Positions 37,029 to 50,460 of a stretch of 64,000 bases of DNA are shown here, piece by piece. Origin of the DNA: Pteria penguin (lineage: Eukaryota; Mollusca; Bivalvia; Pterioida; Pteriidae); NCBI GenBank assembly GCA_035048485.1, contig CM068592.1, positions 34,472,501 to 34,536,500 on the forward strand, in the 5' to 3' direction. Position numbers and translations under genes: made by a program. Numbering within the stretch: position 1 is the first letter of the stretch; every line of letters begins with the position of its first letter. The notes beneath the pieces were generated by a model. It did not search any database, had not been told where the DNA came from, and worked only from the letters and a program-made list of their open reading frames with translations.

Positions 37029-39289
37029 ATGGACTTCCGGTATATTTCTATTTTGATTTTGGCGTCTCTGTCGCTACGGATAAACGGTAAGATTACAAAA
37101 GTTTATTAAATGTAAGTACTTGATGAAATGCGTTATAGTACCGAAGCACGAGTAACGACTGCACAATCAATTCTACAAAGTAACTGCTGCGGATATATTT
37201 CTTACACATATATAAATGTACATCTCAATTATCAGTCGTTCCGGGTCGGTAGAGGTCAGAGGACTGTGGTAGATTGATGTATGTCTTAATGACCAGTTCT
37301 ACTATGTCGGTACATGTTAGGGAATGAGGTAGATAAATGTGCGTCTTAATGACCTGTTGTACCAAGTGGATGCAGGTCAGGGGACTTAGGTAGATACGTC
37401 TGAGTGACAAGTTGCACCAAGTTGGTACACGTCAATGGATTGAAGTAGTTTAATATATGTCTTAATGACCAGTCGCACGAAGTCGGTACTAGGGATGGAG
37501 GCAGATAAATGTGCATGTTAATGACCAGTCGTTGTTACATATCAGGGGATTGAAGTAGATAAATGTACGTCTTAATGATCAGTCGCACCAAGTCTGTACA
37601 TGTCAAAGAATTGAGGTAATGTGTGTAAAATTAGATTGCAACATTACAGTACCTAGGGTAGCATCGCAGAGGGAATCAATGAAGAAAAAATGAAGGTCGT
37701 CTGCTTTTCTCTGTTCTGTTATATACAATATATGTTTGTATAATATATATAATACATAATATAATATTATATAATCTAACATGAAAAGGCATATATGTTC
37801 TATAATTTTATATACAGCATGAGACGAGTACGTACCTAGAAATAGGTAGGATTGGTGTAGTGGTTAAGCGCTTGGCTTTCGGCGCAGTATATGCTGCCTG
37901 GGTTCGATACCAGGATTACACCACTATGTTTGATAGATTGATACTTTCGGCTTCCTTGTCACAATGTCACAGAAAATTGTTGAAAGCGACCTAAACTACT
38001 TACTAACCAACAACCGTATCTAGAACCCCGACCCTTATCATCGTTATTTAACAAGTCGTGTTTCAACCTTTCGTATTTGTAGTTGTGGTGATGCATTGTA
38101 TATATTTTTTCAGTCATAATTTTACAATATTACAACCGGAGGATATGATAATTGACTTCAATAATATTACTTACAATTCTCTCTTCATATTTTATTTCAG
38201 CAAAAGGAAAGTATGGAAAACTGTGTACATCATACGACATAGGCGAGGAAAAAGATCAATTACAACCTGGTTATGGACGTGAATGTAGATTTTCTGATAG
38301 ATACAGTTACATTGTTGGAGAAAATGACCAGGTCAAAGTAGAAGAAAAACCAAGACAAATATACTGTAAGGAGTGGAAATGTCCCACTGTAACTTGCAAC
38401 TCACCCGTTAAAGGAAGAGATGGATGCTTGCAATGTATAGGTTGTATGTCTTTTTAATAAATTTATATCAAGAATGTAATTCCTCATATCCTGATAAAAT
38501 TAAGTAAATTCAAAACATCAGGATTAGAAAATAATGCATCTTTTAATATAAGAATAGAATAATGTTATATTTTTCGAGAACATACTTATCAGGCGTTTAA
38601 GGTCTGAAAAATTGGGTTTGAGACGAATGTGTTTTGACTTTAGTGTGTAAGTCATCTGGCTGATCTCTAAGGGAAATAAATTGTCAAATATAGGATTTTG
38701 TGCAAAATGTTAATGTAGAAATATCATTTTCACAGATTTTTTAAAACCATACCAATCGAATGCCCATAACAATTGACCGTCTCAAATCCATACCATATTC
38801 ATCATAGTTTTTATTACCATTTTAATGTACTAACATGAAAAAAATACTTGAGATTTTCAGTCATGGAATTTTATAAATCTCTCTAAAACTAAAGAATATT
38901 TCTGTCATAGCTCAGTACTTAGATTGATATAGCTTACACTTTTGGGCACTTTCGATTTATCACTACTCGTCAAATGTTTGTATATAATTAGAATACCAAT
39001 CGTTCGGCCATGAGCGTCAATGAAGAGGCATAACTTAAAAATGTGCGTCTGGTGCAAAAAATCATAAGCGTATATGCTCTTATAATCATTACCACTGTAA
39101 CTATTGACGATTCATGGCTTCATATTAATTTTAGAGTCAGAGTGTCAATGGGAAGGAAAGATCTATAAGAACGGTACTGGTGGGACTTGTGTTGATGGCT
39201 GTAATCGTTGCTTCTGTTCAGTTTGGAATAACCAAAGTGGAATTGGGTCTACACTCATAGGCTGCGGTGATTTGTCGTTTTGCTCCTGA
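37029..39289 (+). CDS. Gene C: secreted 14-cysteine protein, VWC-like, three exons
   Basis: Exons: 37029-37086, 38201-38440, 39135-39289; 150 residues. The signal peptide is MDFRYISILILASLSLRIN. Exon 2 differs from A at a few positions only (PRQIYC, CNSPVKGRDG). Exon 3 has CFCSVW in place of CSCSVW, and STLIGC. All 14 cysteines and their spacing are conserved. Promoter and TATA are intact, and AATAAA lies at 39336. The second donor is again the weak G/GTTGTATG, and read-through gives CMSF then stop. Intron 1 still contains a full-length SINE (37850-38015) of which A and B keep only the tail. This is the cleanest member and the best representative of the family. Confidence 0.86.
37210..37620. 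repeat. About 61-bp minisatellite in intron 1 of gene C
   Basis: About seven degenerate units with GATAAATGTRCGTCTTAATG; see gene A. Confidence 0.8.
37850..38015 (+). mobile_element. tRNA-derived SINE in intron 1 of gene C
   Basis: The head has an A box (TTGGTGTAGTGGTTAAGCGC) and a B box (GGGTTCGATACC). The body ends in TTGTTGAAAGCGACCTAAAC and an AACCAACAAC-type tail. A second copy is at 41700-41855, and tails remain at the same place in genes A and B. Confidence 0.85.
38825..39068 (+). repeat. PLE4-type terminal repeat upstream of exon 3, gene C
   Basis: Orthologous to the copies in A and B: TGTACTAACATGAAAAAAAT, CCAATCGTTCGGCCATGAGC, AAATGTGCGTCTGGTGCA. Confidence 0.68.
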
Positions 39290-39429
39290 GGAAAACACAT
39301 CACGATAGAGAGAAATGATAGGCACACAATGCAGAAATAAAAATTTCAAAGACTGAGAACGTGTTACTTCTATAATTCATTCTTATGAAAATAAGGAAAA
39401 TAATAGAAAAATGAAGAAATGGCTTTATC

Positions 39430-39464
39430 ATTATCATCTTCATCATCATCATCATCATCATCGC
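39430..39464. repeat. (CAT)n microsatellite
   Basis: Short interrupted CAT run downstream of gene C, at the same place as the longer one after gene B. Confidence 0.85.
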
Positions 39465-39995
39465 CAATACTTGTTACAGTTAACAAATTTATGTAAAATA
39501 ATGACGCAATTAATACGCGTTTCATCATTTGTAACATTAACTGGTATGAAGTTTTGGGGGAAAATGGCAAAATATAGACAAAATATAACATGTAAGATAT
39601 AAAGATTATTGGTTACCTGTGGGTGTGGCATCTCACCACGAACATTAGATAAATAAAGAGGAGTACAGTTCCGCAGGAAAAGTAGTCTCCTGCTTGACTT
39701 ATAAGACCCACAATGAATGTCAAAAAGCTATAAATAGTAAAAAGAAAATACCCCCAAAAATCTAGGTAAATATTTTAAGGAAAGTGTCACGCAATTGTGA
39801 ATATCGGGAGATCAAATGTTGAGCAATATTTTCCTCGTCACCAATGTCATTTCTGTGTACACCGTTTTGAATGTTAGTGTTATAATCTAAAGTAATGATG
39901 TTATGATACGAAGCCATGCTATCAATGTGCCATGGATATTCACAGACCATGAATGCAAAACCAAAAACTAGGTTTCTAGAAAAGGAACACCTTTA

Positions 39996-41699
39996 GCTTG
40001 ACAATTATTCACTATAATAACATCATTCAGCGTTAAGTAAATGTAAAATTATGTTTAGAAAAAACTTCTAACAGTGTGTAAAATCATAATGCAGTGTGAA
40101 TTTACTTACAGTATTAGTTTATCTGAACGACATGTATTTACTAAATTCACAATACGTTTAGACAAGAAAAATGTCCTCATCTATAAATTCGAAATCGATG
40201 AAGACTGGACCTTAAGGATAAGCAAGTGTAGGAAAGAAATAGTTTTCTAACGTACTCTTATCTCATTTATTTCACATGCCTTATATGATATGCAAATTGT
40301 TTGAAATCGAAGAAATTTGCAGTAGCGTCGTGTGGGAGTGTGGTACTTCTGGACCTGTGTTTAATTATTGCCTTGTCTTTTTAAAATGTTCTGCATGTCC
40401 GTGGCGAAGTTTGTTGCCCATCTAAGTCAGATATTCTTCCCTTTATATCGAGGAAGGCGTAGATCACATGTCATGCATTTTAAGAAACCAACTTTAGTCA
40501 ATTACACGTACAAAGAAAAAAGAAATACTATTATCGAAGTGTGTTGTACTGTCGTCACAAGCTTTTCAGATTTTCATATTCTTCAGAGCAGCTGAAGTGG
40601 GTTGATTCAACGTGATAGGCATGAAGGTCCTAACAGTGCTGCTGTTTTTCGAAAAGAACCCGTAAGGGTTGGATTCAGTTTGCGGTGACATAAGGCATAA
40701 TTAATAAGCATAATATGTTCAGTTGTTACACATATAGAGCAGATACTGACGATAATATAAAGGGCTATTACTGCACGTATTTGGAAAAGACTAAAATACT
40801 TCGAATTGCTGTCTTTTTCACTAAATAAGTAATATGATTGCGTGACACAATAAATTCCTATCTGAAGGAATATTCTTAGTGAAGAAGTCGTTTTCAAAGT
40901 TGCAGGAGGGTAATGTAATTAATCGTGATTGATCATATTGGAAAGTTTTAATACTCAGTATACTTCAAATTGAGAAATTCTAACATTAAAAGTTATCTGA
41001 AACGTCTTTTGAGTTTTTCAATATCCAAAACTAATTAACATCACTTTTATATTCGAGTGCCTCTGAAGCTTCTGCTTAACTGCAGATAGTATTTTGGTAA
41101 GGAAGGCTGATGGAAGCTTGATGGACCAAGTACCGGATCATGCAATAAATCTTGTTTGTATAAAATTTTATGAAATTCAGGAATCCAATATAAGTAAGGC
41201 CACTCGATCTCACTGTCTTTATTTCATATCTTACAAGCACTTAGTACCAATATAGGGTTAAGAAGGAATTCATCAAGGATTTCATCAATAAAAAATGCGG
41301 AGCGAGTATATATAGGATTACCAATTTCTGTATATTTTTTTCAAGTTTCCATAAAAAGCAATTTTAAAAGTAAGCCTTGCTTTTGTCATCCTGTACTAAT
41401 TCGTAAGTAATGAGTATTCTGTCTAGCTATGCCACTACATCGAATGCAGAAGGTTGACAGGTCGTCATATGCATGTTAAGTTTATCAATATTTTCTTTTA
41501 TCAAACATTTTTATCAACACATGTAACCCATTCTGACAACATGTTCAGTCCAACATTTTCATGTCAAGCCCATCTATAGAATTCATTTATATATTTAGAT
41601 TGTTTTTAAAGACCTTATTTGCTCATATGATGTATAGTTGTCTGACATGTTGACGTACTTCTATCGAAGTAGTTACACCGTCTCTATTACCAACACAGG
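39996..41699. other. Non-coding stretch between duplicated copy 3 and gene D
   Basis: It begins with the dispersed repeat whose inverted partner is at 31030-31145 (here 40030-40175). No other gene or element could be supported. Confidence 0.4.
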
Positions 41700-41855
41700 G
41701 GCAGGCTTGGTGTAGTGATTAAGTGCCTGGCTTGCGGCTCCGACGATCCGGGTTGGATTCCCATTTACCTCCTGCTTCCATGTCGTGATATAACTGAAAA
41801 AATGTTGAAAGCGACGTAAAACACCTATCCACCGACCAACCAACATTAGTAATAC
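41700..41855 (+). mobile_element. tRNA-derived SINE upstream of gene D
   Basis: GGCTTGGTGTAGTGATTAAG and GATCCGGGTTGGATTCCC form the A/B-box head; TTGAAAGCGACGTAAAACAC and CGACCAACCAAC form the tail. It is the same family as 37850-38015 but an independent insertion about 600 bp before gene D. A GGATGCTTACTC-type dispersed block follows at 41945-42010. Confidence 0.8.
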
Positions 41856-42455
41856 TGTATTATTTGTACTGATCCATACATAAAGTGTTTGAGACTACGG
41901 CTTTGCCTTTCCTACTTCTGTGACTTAGAATAATACTTCGCATTCACTTTTTACCGGGTCGGAAGGTGATGCTTACTCGTCCATTACACCTGATACCTCT
42001 TCGGTTTTAACAGGGATCCATAATTGCTGATTTTATATTCATACAGCAGCTTGTCGTATCGTGTAATACAATATTATGTTTAGCAAAGTGTCAATTAAGG
42101 ATCCTTGAAAACCAGAATTACTATGGAGGAGAAAGCCCCCACTGTCAAACAATCGTACTAGTTGATGTCAAACTTTTCAATGCTTTAGCCTGTTGTCCAA
42201 CGTAGTATAAGCTGTAAAAGTGCTATGAAGTTAAATCAATATAGTATAAACAGTTCACTTTAATTATTGATTCACTAGTGATAATATCGTAACATGTTTA
42301 TTAATTTTGATGACATCAACATATATCTGTATATTTGATATATGCGTTATCATAAATATCCAAATTACACAGGCAAATGAATAATTCAAAAGACACAGAT
42401 GGTCTTGTACTTTTGTATATATCGCACATTCAAGTGTGTTAAAATACATTCTATA

Positions 42456-44986
42456 ATGGATTCGAGATACATTTCCCTCTTAATTCTTGTGATCCTGGTG
42501 TTAGCTACAGGAATAACAGGTAAAGTAGGTTGCGTGATTCTAGGGTCTTAATTAAACTAACAGTTCAAATAATTTGATTGAGTGAGTGTCCAAAATCTCT
42601 GTAAAATATGACAATAATGGACGGGACTACGATTTAGTATTAAAGGAAGTATATATAGAAGGAATGCCAGGTTTATTTCCGTCTGACATTATTGTACAAG
42701 TCTAAAATAATCCTGCAAATAAAAGTGGCTTTCTTTTAATAAAAACATCGACAGGAAAAATGACGGAAATACACAATGATGCAGTTTTAAGTTCTTTTTT
42801 CGTTGTATTCTTCCATCAAACGAAAAAGAAAATTAGATTCTTAGATTCATTCTAAAGTAAAAACCGAGAAAGATTCATCTTCATTGCTTTATGAGGATCA
42901 AATGCAAAGGTGTAAATTCTGCAATGCATCAGGCAAATCCCTCACTATATCCGTGAAATAAGCAATAATCAATCAATCAATTAATCAATCAATCAAAAAG
43001 TATATATTATGAGTTAAACATAATATGCGAGAACGTTTTTCACATCGTTTATATGTTTATTTAATGATTGATTGATTGATTGATTTTTCTTTTACGCCAC
43101 ACCACGAATATTTCACGTATATAGTGACGGCATATGCCTGAAAAGGGGCATACAAAATTTGACCTTTGCAACGGACCAACCCGAAGCAGTGAGGGATCTT
43201 TAACGTGCCATGCATACCACGACACAGGGCCTCGCTTTTTACTGTCTCATAAAAGGACATGACACCAGCATGACCAGAGCGGGACTGGAACCCCGGCCTC
43301 CCGATCGAGAGTCCGACGCGATACCACCAGGCCACGCCGGCTTTTATTTAATCATAGATTTATAATGTATTAAAGTCCTTAAATCCCATCATACATAGAT
43401 GTGATTATTACTAAAGAGATACAATTTACCAGATAACATTAAAAAAAACCTATTTAAAAACGGGGTTCATTCATGTTTTATATCATGAATTTTTTTTTCA
43501 TATGATCATGTTATTATTTTACATCAAATGCTTGCATTTTAAATAGGTCAAACTGATAATTGTAAAGGCCATTCTAGGTGAAATTAATACTTTTTGTATT
43601 TTGTTCCAGCAAAAGGGAAGTTTGGCAAACTATGTACATGGTACGGTAAACATGAAAACATTGGTGAACTCAAATCAGGATACGGTAGAAAGTGTTCGCA
43701 TTTCGAAAGATTTAAGGTAATCGACGGAAAGTTTGAAATGATTGCTGACAATAGAAAGTACTGTAAAGAATGGATATGCCCTACTGTAACCTGTACCTTT
43801 CCTGTAAAAGGAGAAGATGGATGCATGGGATGCCCAGGTTGGATGAAACTTTAAATTATTTTTGAATATGAAATATGCCTGTTGTATTTCATACTCATTA
43901 TATACCTTTAAATACCTTCCACAAATTCATAAATAAGAGAAATCAGAAATTCCAGATTTATGGCTTCTAATTTAAGCCATAACCTACCTATTCAGTTTAG
44001 GATAGATTTGTTTGAGAACTAAACCAGATTCTTCTTATGGTCTGTGCTGTGTAAAGATTAGATGGCAGAAATATATTCTAAAATATATACATACCTTTGT
44101 TCTTTGATGCTTTTTTAGCTTATCATAAGAAGCGTATGACACGTAATATTTTTTATTGGTAATGAGACAGCATTTCTTCTGCATTAGTTAATTTAAATCG
44201 CAACAATGGTAGACGTTGCATACCCTAGAATTATCGAATAACAAATTCAAAGTGGTAGGTTGTTGCTGTAACTTTTCAAGAGTGATCAAAACAATTTTCA
44301 TTTTGACAGTTCGTCATTGGGTACAAAAATCTAACAAAGTGAAGTGATTAGATGATTTCAACTCATCGCCAAAAACCTCAGAACACTATTTAATCAATGG
44401 CGAACCTTGTCTACTCGTCATGAGAGGACATGTGATCTAGATGTGGTCTTATGGTTGATAGTATGGGCTCCTTTTGACTAGAGGTTTGAGATCTGAATCG
44501 TAATATGTCTGCTATGTACTGTTTATTTTACGTACTGTATAAATTTGCCATGTCTTTGTATTTCTAAAGTCCTCTTCGTATTCTGTCTTGAAATTCTCGC
44601 TGCTGTCTGCTGTTTTTCTGGTCAAGAATCATATATACTTTATCAAGGGAAACGGAAGAAACCGACTGACCTGCATCGTTAGTAATCCTGGTAAAGTGAA
44701 AAGGCTACAGTGAACCCCAGTGCCATTCTGTATATATTATATGTACATATTATATGTATATATTATGTATATATTATGTATATATTATATGTATATGTTA
44801 TATGTATATATTATATTTATCTTTATTTCAGGTATCGAATGTCAATGGGAAGGAAGGATCTATAATAATAATGAAGGTGGAAATTGTTTTGATGGCTGTA
44901 ATACCTGCCATTGCTCAATTTGGAATTACAAAAGTAGAGTTTTAAGTACACGGATAAGGTGTGGTATCGAATCGTTTTGCAACTGA
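42456..44986 (+). CDS. Gene D: divergent secreted 14-cysteine protein, three exons
   Basis: Exons: 42456-42519, 43610-43837, 44832-44986, phase 1 throughout; 148 residues. The signal peptide is longer and differs in sequence (MDSRYISLLILVILVLATGI). Exon 2 keeps AKGKFGKLCT, SGYGRKC, YCKEWICPTVTC and VKGEDGC but is four residues shorter before Cys3. Exon 3 keeps CQWEGRIY, CFDGCNTCHC and STRIRCGIESFC. Cys spacing in exon 3 is identical to A-C despite many substitutions, which argues for selection on the fold. TATATAT near 42416 precedes the ATG; ATTAAA near 45013 may serve as the poly(A) signal. The donor of exon 2 is G/GTTGGATG, weak as in A-C. The flanks share nothing with copies 1-3, so D separated early. 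Confidence 0.85.
43064..43342 (-). mobile_element. Full-length tRNA-derived SINE in intron 1 of gene D
   Basis: Read on the minus strand, the head is GCCGGCGTGGCCTGGTGGTA with a B box GGGTTCCAGTCCC. The body contains GGCATGGCACGTTAAAGATC and GGTCCGTTGCAAAGGTCAAA, and the tail is an (AATC)n run. A fragment of the same family lies at 21795. The 92-codon minus-strand ORF it contains is not a gene. Confidence 0.88.
44725..44815. repeat. TATATTATGTA-type tandem repeat next to the exon 3 acceptor of gene D
   Basis: Short units of TATATTATATGTA run almost to the acceptor TTTATCTTTATTTCAG, so the usual pyrimidine tract is reduced to about 12 bases. Confidence 0.8.
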
Positions 44987-45004
44987 AGAGAAGATTGAAA
45001 CTTA

Positions 45005-45924
45005 TGTATAATATTAAATGATAAAAATATTTATCTATAATGAAAATTGTATGACTGCTTTTAATTAAAGTTTCAATTCCTCTAAAATGTATTTGTTTAC
45101 TCCATTAGTTCTGTTTATTCACAAGGAAAATGATGATGAAAAGCTGAGGGCATGTCTTGATCAAATATTGTAATAAAAAAATTATTGGCAATGAAATTTA
45201 ATTTCGCATTCAGATATATTATCACAAGCATATGAGATAAAACGCCTCAAGTCAACATTCCGCAAATACTAATTCAAAGATCTTGTTTACAATTACGGGG
45301 TATTACGTCGAGGTATCATTTCTATCACAATCAAAATACCAATCGTTACGTTTAACCAAATGCGACTACGGCATTATACAGTCTACTGTAAAGTGACTTC
45401 CAGTTAATGATAACTTGACTTATATTTTGGCATCACGGCGGATGTGACCGGTCGGCATGGGATGCTTACTCTTCCATGGAACCTGATCTTACTTCAGGAA
45501 TTTTCTGGGGTGCATGATTGTCTTTTTTTGCTAAATTTTCTTTTTATATGTATTTTCGAACGGACTATTATTTGGTTTTTTATTGTTTTACCTTTAAACA
45601 ATTCGGACGCGACGTAACAATCCAAATCATTTAATTAGCAAACCAATTTCAATCAAAGGAAAGGTAAAATTGGCGCAGACATTTATAGAGTGAACTTTCT
45701 CTTTACTCTTTATCAACACGATTTGTTTCTTGTTATCTTGTTAACGAGAGTCGGGGTACCAGAAACGGTAGCGGACTTTGCTTTAGGACAAAAATATCTG
45801 TGTTGTGCCGCTCCTGGGATCTGTTGGATGTGATGTAAGTTCGAAGGTCACAGATGCTACGTTGCAATGGCAGAAAACATTACACCATAGCAGACATTTA
45901 TTGATCCCTGAATATCAAAATAAA
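45005..45924. other. Non-coding stretch downstream of gene D
   Basis: No gene is seen. A dispersed GATGTGACCGGTCGGCATGG/GATGCTTACTC block of the PLE-associated type lies at about 45425-45510. Confidence 0.45.
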
Positions 45925-46175
45925 TATTATAACATATATACGTTATTTTGTGCACCAGATGTGCATTTTGACAGCTTATGTTTCGTCAGTTATACTCATT
46001 GCCGAATGATTGGAATTCTAATAATCTATCAATTTATGAAGAGGAGAGTATGCATGAGGGAGATACACCTCAGTATATATTTTACGTCAGTACAAAAGCA
46101 TGGACAACAAGACTTGGACAAGATTGAATGTCTTCGGGGACTATCAGCCCAGATGTAACTGAAACACTGAGGTAT
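45925..46175 (-). repeat. PLE4-type terminal repeat (minus orientation)
   Basis: TATTTTGTGCACCAGATGTG, TTGCCGAATGATTGGAATTC, TATGCATGAGGGAGATACAC and GTCAGTACAAAAGCATGG match 18300-18641 in order. From here to 46948 no gene is seen; a short (ACAAG)n run lies near 46617. Confidence 0.7.
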
Positions 46176-46948
46176 GATTTCGACTCCGTTGAAACATCAG
46201 ATTATGAGAGACAACAATTAGATCAAAAGTAATTGGAATACAAATGGAAAAGTGCGATGTACCAGTCAGCACAAATCGAACAACGAAAGGTTATCTATAG
46301 GAGTGTTTGTTTTAGGTCATTTCAAAATTGCTAATTGAAGGGAAAGGCTGTAGCGCACCAAAGGAATGCACAATAAAACTTGCGACCAAGTAATGAGTAA
46401 CGGTGTTGACATGATACATATCAAACATGTTTAAGATCTACGCAGCAGTAGGACTCGAAGCACTAAGGAATAGTTCTCGTGCAAATCACCAGGCTAGTGG
46501 CACTGCTGGTGGATTTACTCAAACACACAATATGATAATTATAAATATTGGACCTGTACTGCCATCATAAGTTTGATGGATGATATGTGCAATATAACGA
46601 ATTATGTGGATTGTCAAGACAAGACAAGACAAATATTTGTCGGTACAGGTTTTACAACAAAGCAACACAAGATCTAAGAAGCTTTTAACCAACATAGATA
46701 ACATATATAAGTGACAAATAATAGCAAATTTAAGCACAAAACGTCGTAAAATGCAATATTTTACAGCTATCAATATTAAACATATACATTTACGTATCAA
46801 CTAAAACACTTACTATCACAGCAGTTTCACTTTCATCGTTTCACCATAGAAGTACCACATAGATCTTACATATCATAAAGCATACGCGTATAACTTATAA
46901 TTTAACAGGTATTAAGTAGCTTGATAAAAAGGTGTGTTTGATAAAAAG

Positions 46949-49216
46949 GATTTCAATAAATGCCGTGACGTTATAGAATATGCTTTAACTACATATAGTA
47001 AACGTTGGTGTAAAAAAGAACAGGTAAAGGTTCATGCTCTTAATGGTTGGAAATACGAGATTTTAGGAATTGTCGATATCCGTATTAAGAACTTTACGGA
47101 AAATCCGCATTTATTTCAACAGCCTAATACATTGACGACAAATTCTATTAAAAGGAAGACAGCTGACTTACATGCTAAATATGTCTTTGTTCCTGCTGAT
47201 AAAACCGGTAATAACATAATAGTCGTTTGAAAACTATATTATATTGAAGTACTTAAAAACGAATTAAACTCCACTCATACATATGTGGAAAGCCCTACCT
47301 CAAAAGACAGCACCTTGCACGATCACCTCATGACCATGTCCGACTTCAAAATTAAAACTGATAAATCTGATCTACCAACCATATACTGGCTCCCAAAACT
47401 ACATAAAAGTCCATATAAATCACGTTTCATATCTAATTCTAGCCACTGCTCTACTACGGTACTATCGAAGCATATTACGTCTGCTCTAACTGCTATAAAA
47501 GATCATATTATCAAATATTGTGATGTCGCATTTCATAATAGTAACATAAATTACTTTTGGTCGATTAAAAATTCTCACGAAGTTATAGACAAACTTCTTT
47601 CGCTAAATTTCAAAGCGACTCAAATTTCTACATTTGATTTTTCTACACTTTATACATCTCTGCCTCATATTTTGATTAAAAGCAAGTTGCTGTCTCTTAT
47701 ACAATGGTGTTTTCACAGAGAATCTAAAACGTGCATATGTACTTCCAATAACTCCGGATTATTTTCCAACAAACAATATACTTCATATAAATACTGGACT
47801 TGCAAGGAATTATGTAAAGCACTAAATTTTCTCATGAATAATATTTTTGTGCAATTTGATGGCAAGATATATCAACAAATAGTTGGGATTCCTATGGGTA
47901 CTAACTGCGCGCCTCTGATAGCAGATTTATTTCTTTATTGTTATGAGAGGGATTTTATGGTTTCTATTCAAAAATCAAAACATTTTGACCTCATTGACAA
48001 ATTTAATAATACTTGCAGATATCTGGATGACATTTTGGTTATCGACAACCCTGAATTCTAACAATTTATATCAGAAATATATCCACCAGAGCTCACATTG
48101 AATAAAGCTAATACTTGAGATAAATCTACACCTTTCTTAGATTTAAACGTCAAAAATATCAACCACCTAATACATACTAATATTTATGATAAACGTGAGG
48201 ATTTTGGATTTCCTATTGTAAATTTCCCTTACCTGGATGGGGATGTCCCTCGACTCCCATCATATGGTATCTATATATCTCAATTAGTTCGATTTGTCAG
48301 AGGCTGCACCGATGTTTTGGACTTTCATAAACGAAATTTACAAATTACTACTAAACTTTTAACTCAGGGTTACAGATATCACAAGCTAAGAAAAACATTC
48401 GGCAAATTCTTCAGATCTTATTCAGAACTTCTATCTAAATTTGGAAATATTTCTTTTCAACAGTATGTATCCATGGGAATTTCCCATCCTAATTTTTACG
48501 TTGATCTCGTATATAAACTAAGGAAAGTAAAAGGCTCCGATAACGTTATTTTATCATGTAATAAAAGTCAAATGTCTTCTAAATAGACAATATGATATTG
48601 AGATCATCAAAAAGACTATAGGTCTTGTATTTGGCCCCTCTACAGCCTTATGCAGACTTTTACTTGAACGTTGCGCGCTGACTAACAGGGCGGTGGGGAC
48701 TATATGACGGGCCTTGTCCAAACCTCTTTCAGAGGAGACATGGTCCTGAACCTCGTCCCCTCTGATTGTTAGTCGGGACTCCTACAGATATAGGGTCTTA
48801 GCTCGCTTTCAGACTGGCAGGACACGGTTTATCATGTTGATGTCGCATATATTTTTATACCATTATGTGTTTTACAATACCTTACGTGTTTATATTTTTA
48901 TGACCTCTCAATATGCGATACCTGTTGACCCTTGTTCTTTACATGGAGGATTATTTATAAATTTTTAAATGTACGTCCTTTGATTGTTCTGCTGTTACGG
49001 TGAGTGGGAAGGTGGGCCCGTAAACCGGTTATCCACACCATTTGTTTGGCTTTTGTCAAATTAAATGACCGTCCTAAGTCGGTATCGTAATTGCACTACA
49101 ATCAAATATTTTTGTAATGTGTTATATGTTCTAGTATATTATTGATATTCATCTATTGTATAGCTCGATGGTGACCTCTGCCACATAATTGAGCCAGTAA
49201 CTTCTCTTTTTTCTTT
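46949..49216 (+). mobile_element. Penelope-like element PLE2 (5'-truncated), plus strand
   Basis: It begins inside the N-terminal coding block (DFNKCRDV) and runs to the shared 3' end at about 49216. The RT is nearly identical to PLE1: LPKLHKSPYKSRFISNS, FDFSTLYTSLPH, GIPMGTNCAPLIADLFLY, RYLDDILVIDNPEF. Breaks: TGA 47228-47230 (also in PLE1), TAA 48059-48061 (unique), TGA 48116-48118 (shared with PLE1 and PLE3), and a 2-base loss near 48565 that shifts the end. Weakly similar TAAAACACTTAC/AGCAGTTYC blocks lie on both sides (46800-46860 and 49285-49340). Confidence 0.9.
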
Positions 49217-49719
49217 GCAACACAACATGACAATAAAATGCACGAATTTGTGATTTACTAATTAGATATACACACATATATATCACTTAAAACACTTACC
49301 AGAGAAGCAGTTCCGCTTCATCATACAACCACTAAAAACAGCGCACAAGTATAAATCGGCACATTTAAATAGTTATTAAATATATGTAGCTAGGACAAGG
49401 GGATAGTAAACTCAATTAAAGCCATGCCTATAAAAATAGCAAAAAATGCAAAACAAACTCAAATTGCAAGTAACAATTAAAGAGAAGCAGGTTATATAAC
49501 TATAAGCACTGAAATCAGAATCAAGATTAAGATTGTGGACAGGCTGTAAGCGTATGATTTACACAGCTGAACTAGTATAACTTACATGGATAACAGAGAC
49601 AATCTTTTGCAGTGCGCGACAATAAAAGACATTTAAATTTATTAAAATTTGTTAAATTTCTGAGAGAGTCTGGAAGGTTGAATCCATAGTTGAGCAGCTG
49701 CAGATCTAATCGAGGATTC

Positions 49720-50460
49720 CTCTGTGCACTAAATTGGGTCCCCTTATAGCAGATGTATTTTATATTGTTACGAGAATGACTCCATGTATTCTATTCAAAC
49801 CACTTTCTTGGAGTTACATATTAAAATTATTAACAAAAATTTACTTTCAACATACACAATAAACGTGAGGACTTTGGATTTTATAATGTAAATTTCCCTA
49901 ATTTAGATGGTGATATCCCTAGACTCCCATCATATGGTACTTACATGTACATTAGTCCGGTTTGCTAGAGCCTGCATTAACGTTTTGGATTTTCACGCAC
50001 TACATCTTCTAATCATGTTCAAATTTCTAACTTAGGGTTATAGATATCATAAACTTGAAAAAAATTTCGGTAAATTTTATAGATCTTATTCTGACGTTTT
50101 ATTTAAATTTTGAAATGTGACTTTTCAACAAAAAGTGTCCAGCAGAATTTCGCATCCAAATTTCTACGGCGAATTAGTGCACAAACTAAGGCTCCGATAA
50201 TTTCATATCGACGGGTTCTAGAACAATTTAAACCTTCGACATCGACAGTAAGACCCAGAACTTGTGACCATAGGTCTTTTACTGGGTCCATCTAGAGCCC
50301 TATACAGACATTTACCTTAGCGTTGCACCCTATTTAAACGGTATAACTACGGATTCTATGCGGAACCTTGTCCAGAAGTTTTCAGAATAGACGAAGTCCT
50401 CAACCTCGTCCCCTCTGACTGTTAGTCAAGATTCCAAAAGGTCAAAGATTTGATCTCCAG
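49720..50460 (+). mobile_element. Degenerate PLE copy (PLE1 family), plus strand
   Basis: Fragments in shifting frames match the RT and C-terminal part: GPLIADVF-like sequence at 49737, AAACGTGAGGACTTTGGATT at 49862, GACTCCCATCATATGG at 49922, ATTTCGCATCCAAATTTCTA at 50146, and CCTCGTCCCCTCTGACTGTT at 50404. Much older than PLE1-3. The 500 bp between PLE2 and this copy holds no recognisable gene. Confidence 0.75.

Larger units (their letters stand above)
32590..39995. repeat. Segmental duplication, copy 3 (carries gene C)
   Basis: This is the most compact copy. Landmarks lie at 32612, 33507, 33962, 34212, 34536, 36195, 36713, then gene C and a 3' flank that matches copy 1 to about 39990. It keeps the roughly 1.2 kb missing from copy 2 and lacks the PLEs of copies 1 and 2, so it is the best guide to the ancestral unit. 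Confidence 0.88.

Noticed and set aside
40368..40595. 75-codon ORF with basic residues between genes C and D
   Set aside because: No signal peptide, no motif, no homologous copy in the other duplicated units and no splice support.
43057..43335. 92-codon minus-strand ORF
   Set aside because: It lies wholly within a tRNA-derived SINE in intron 1 of gene D.
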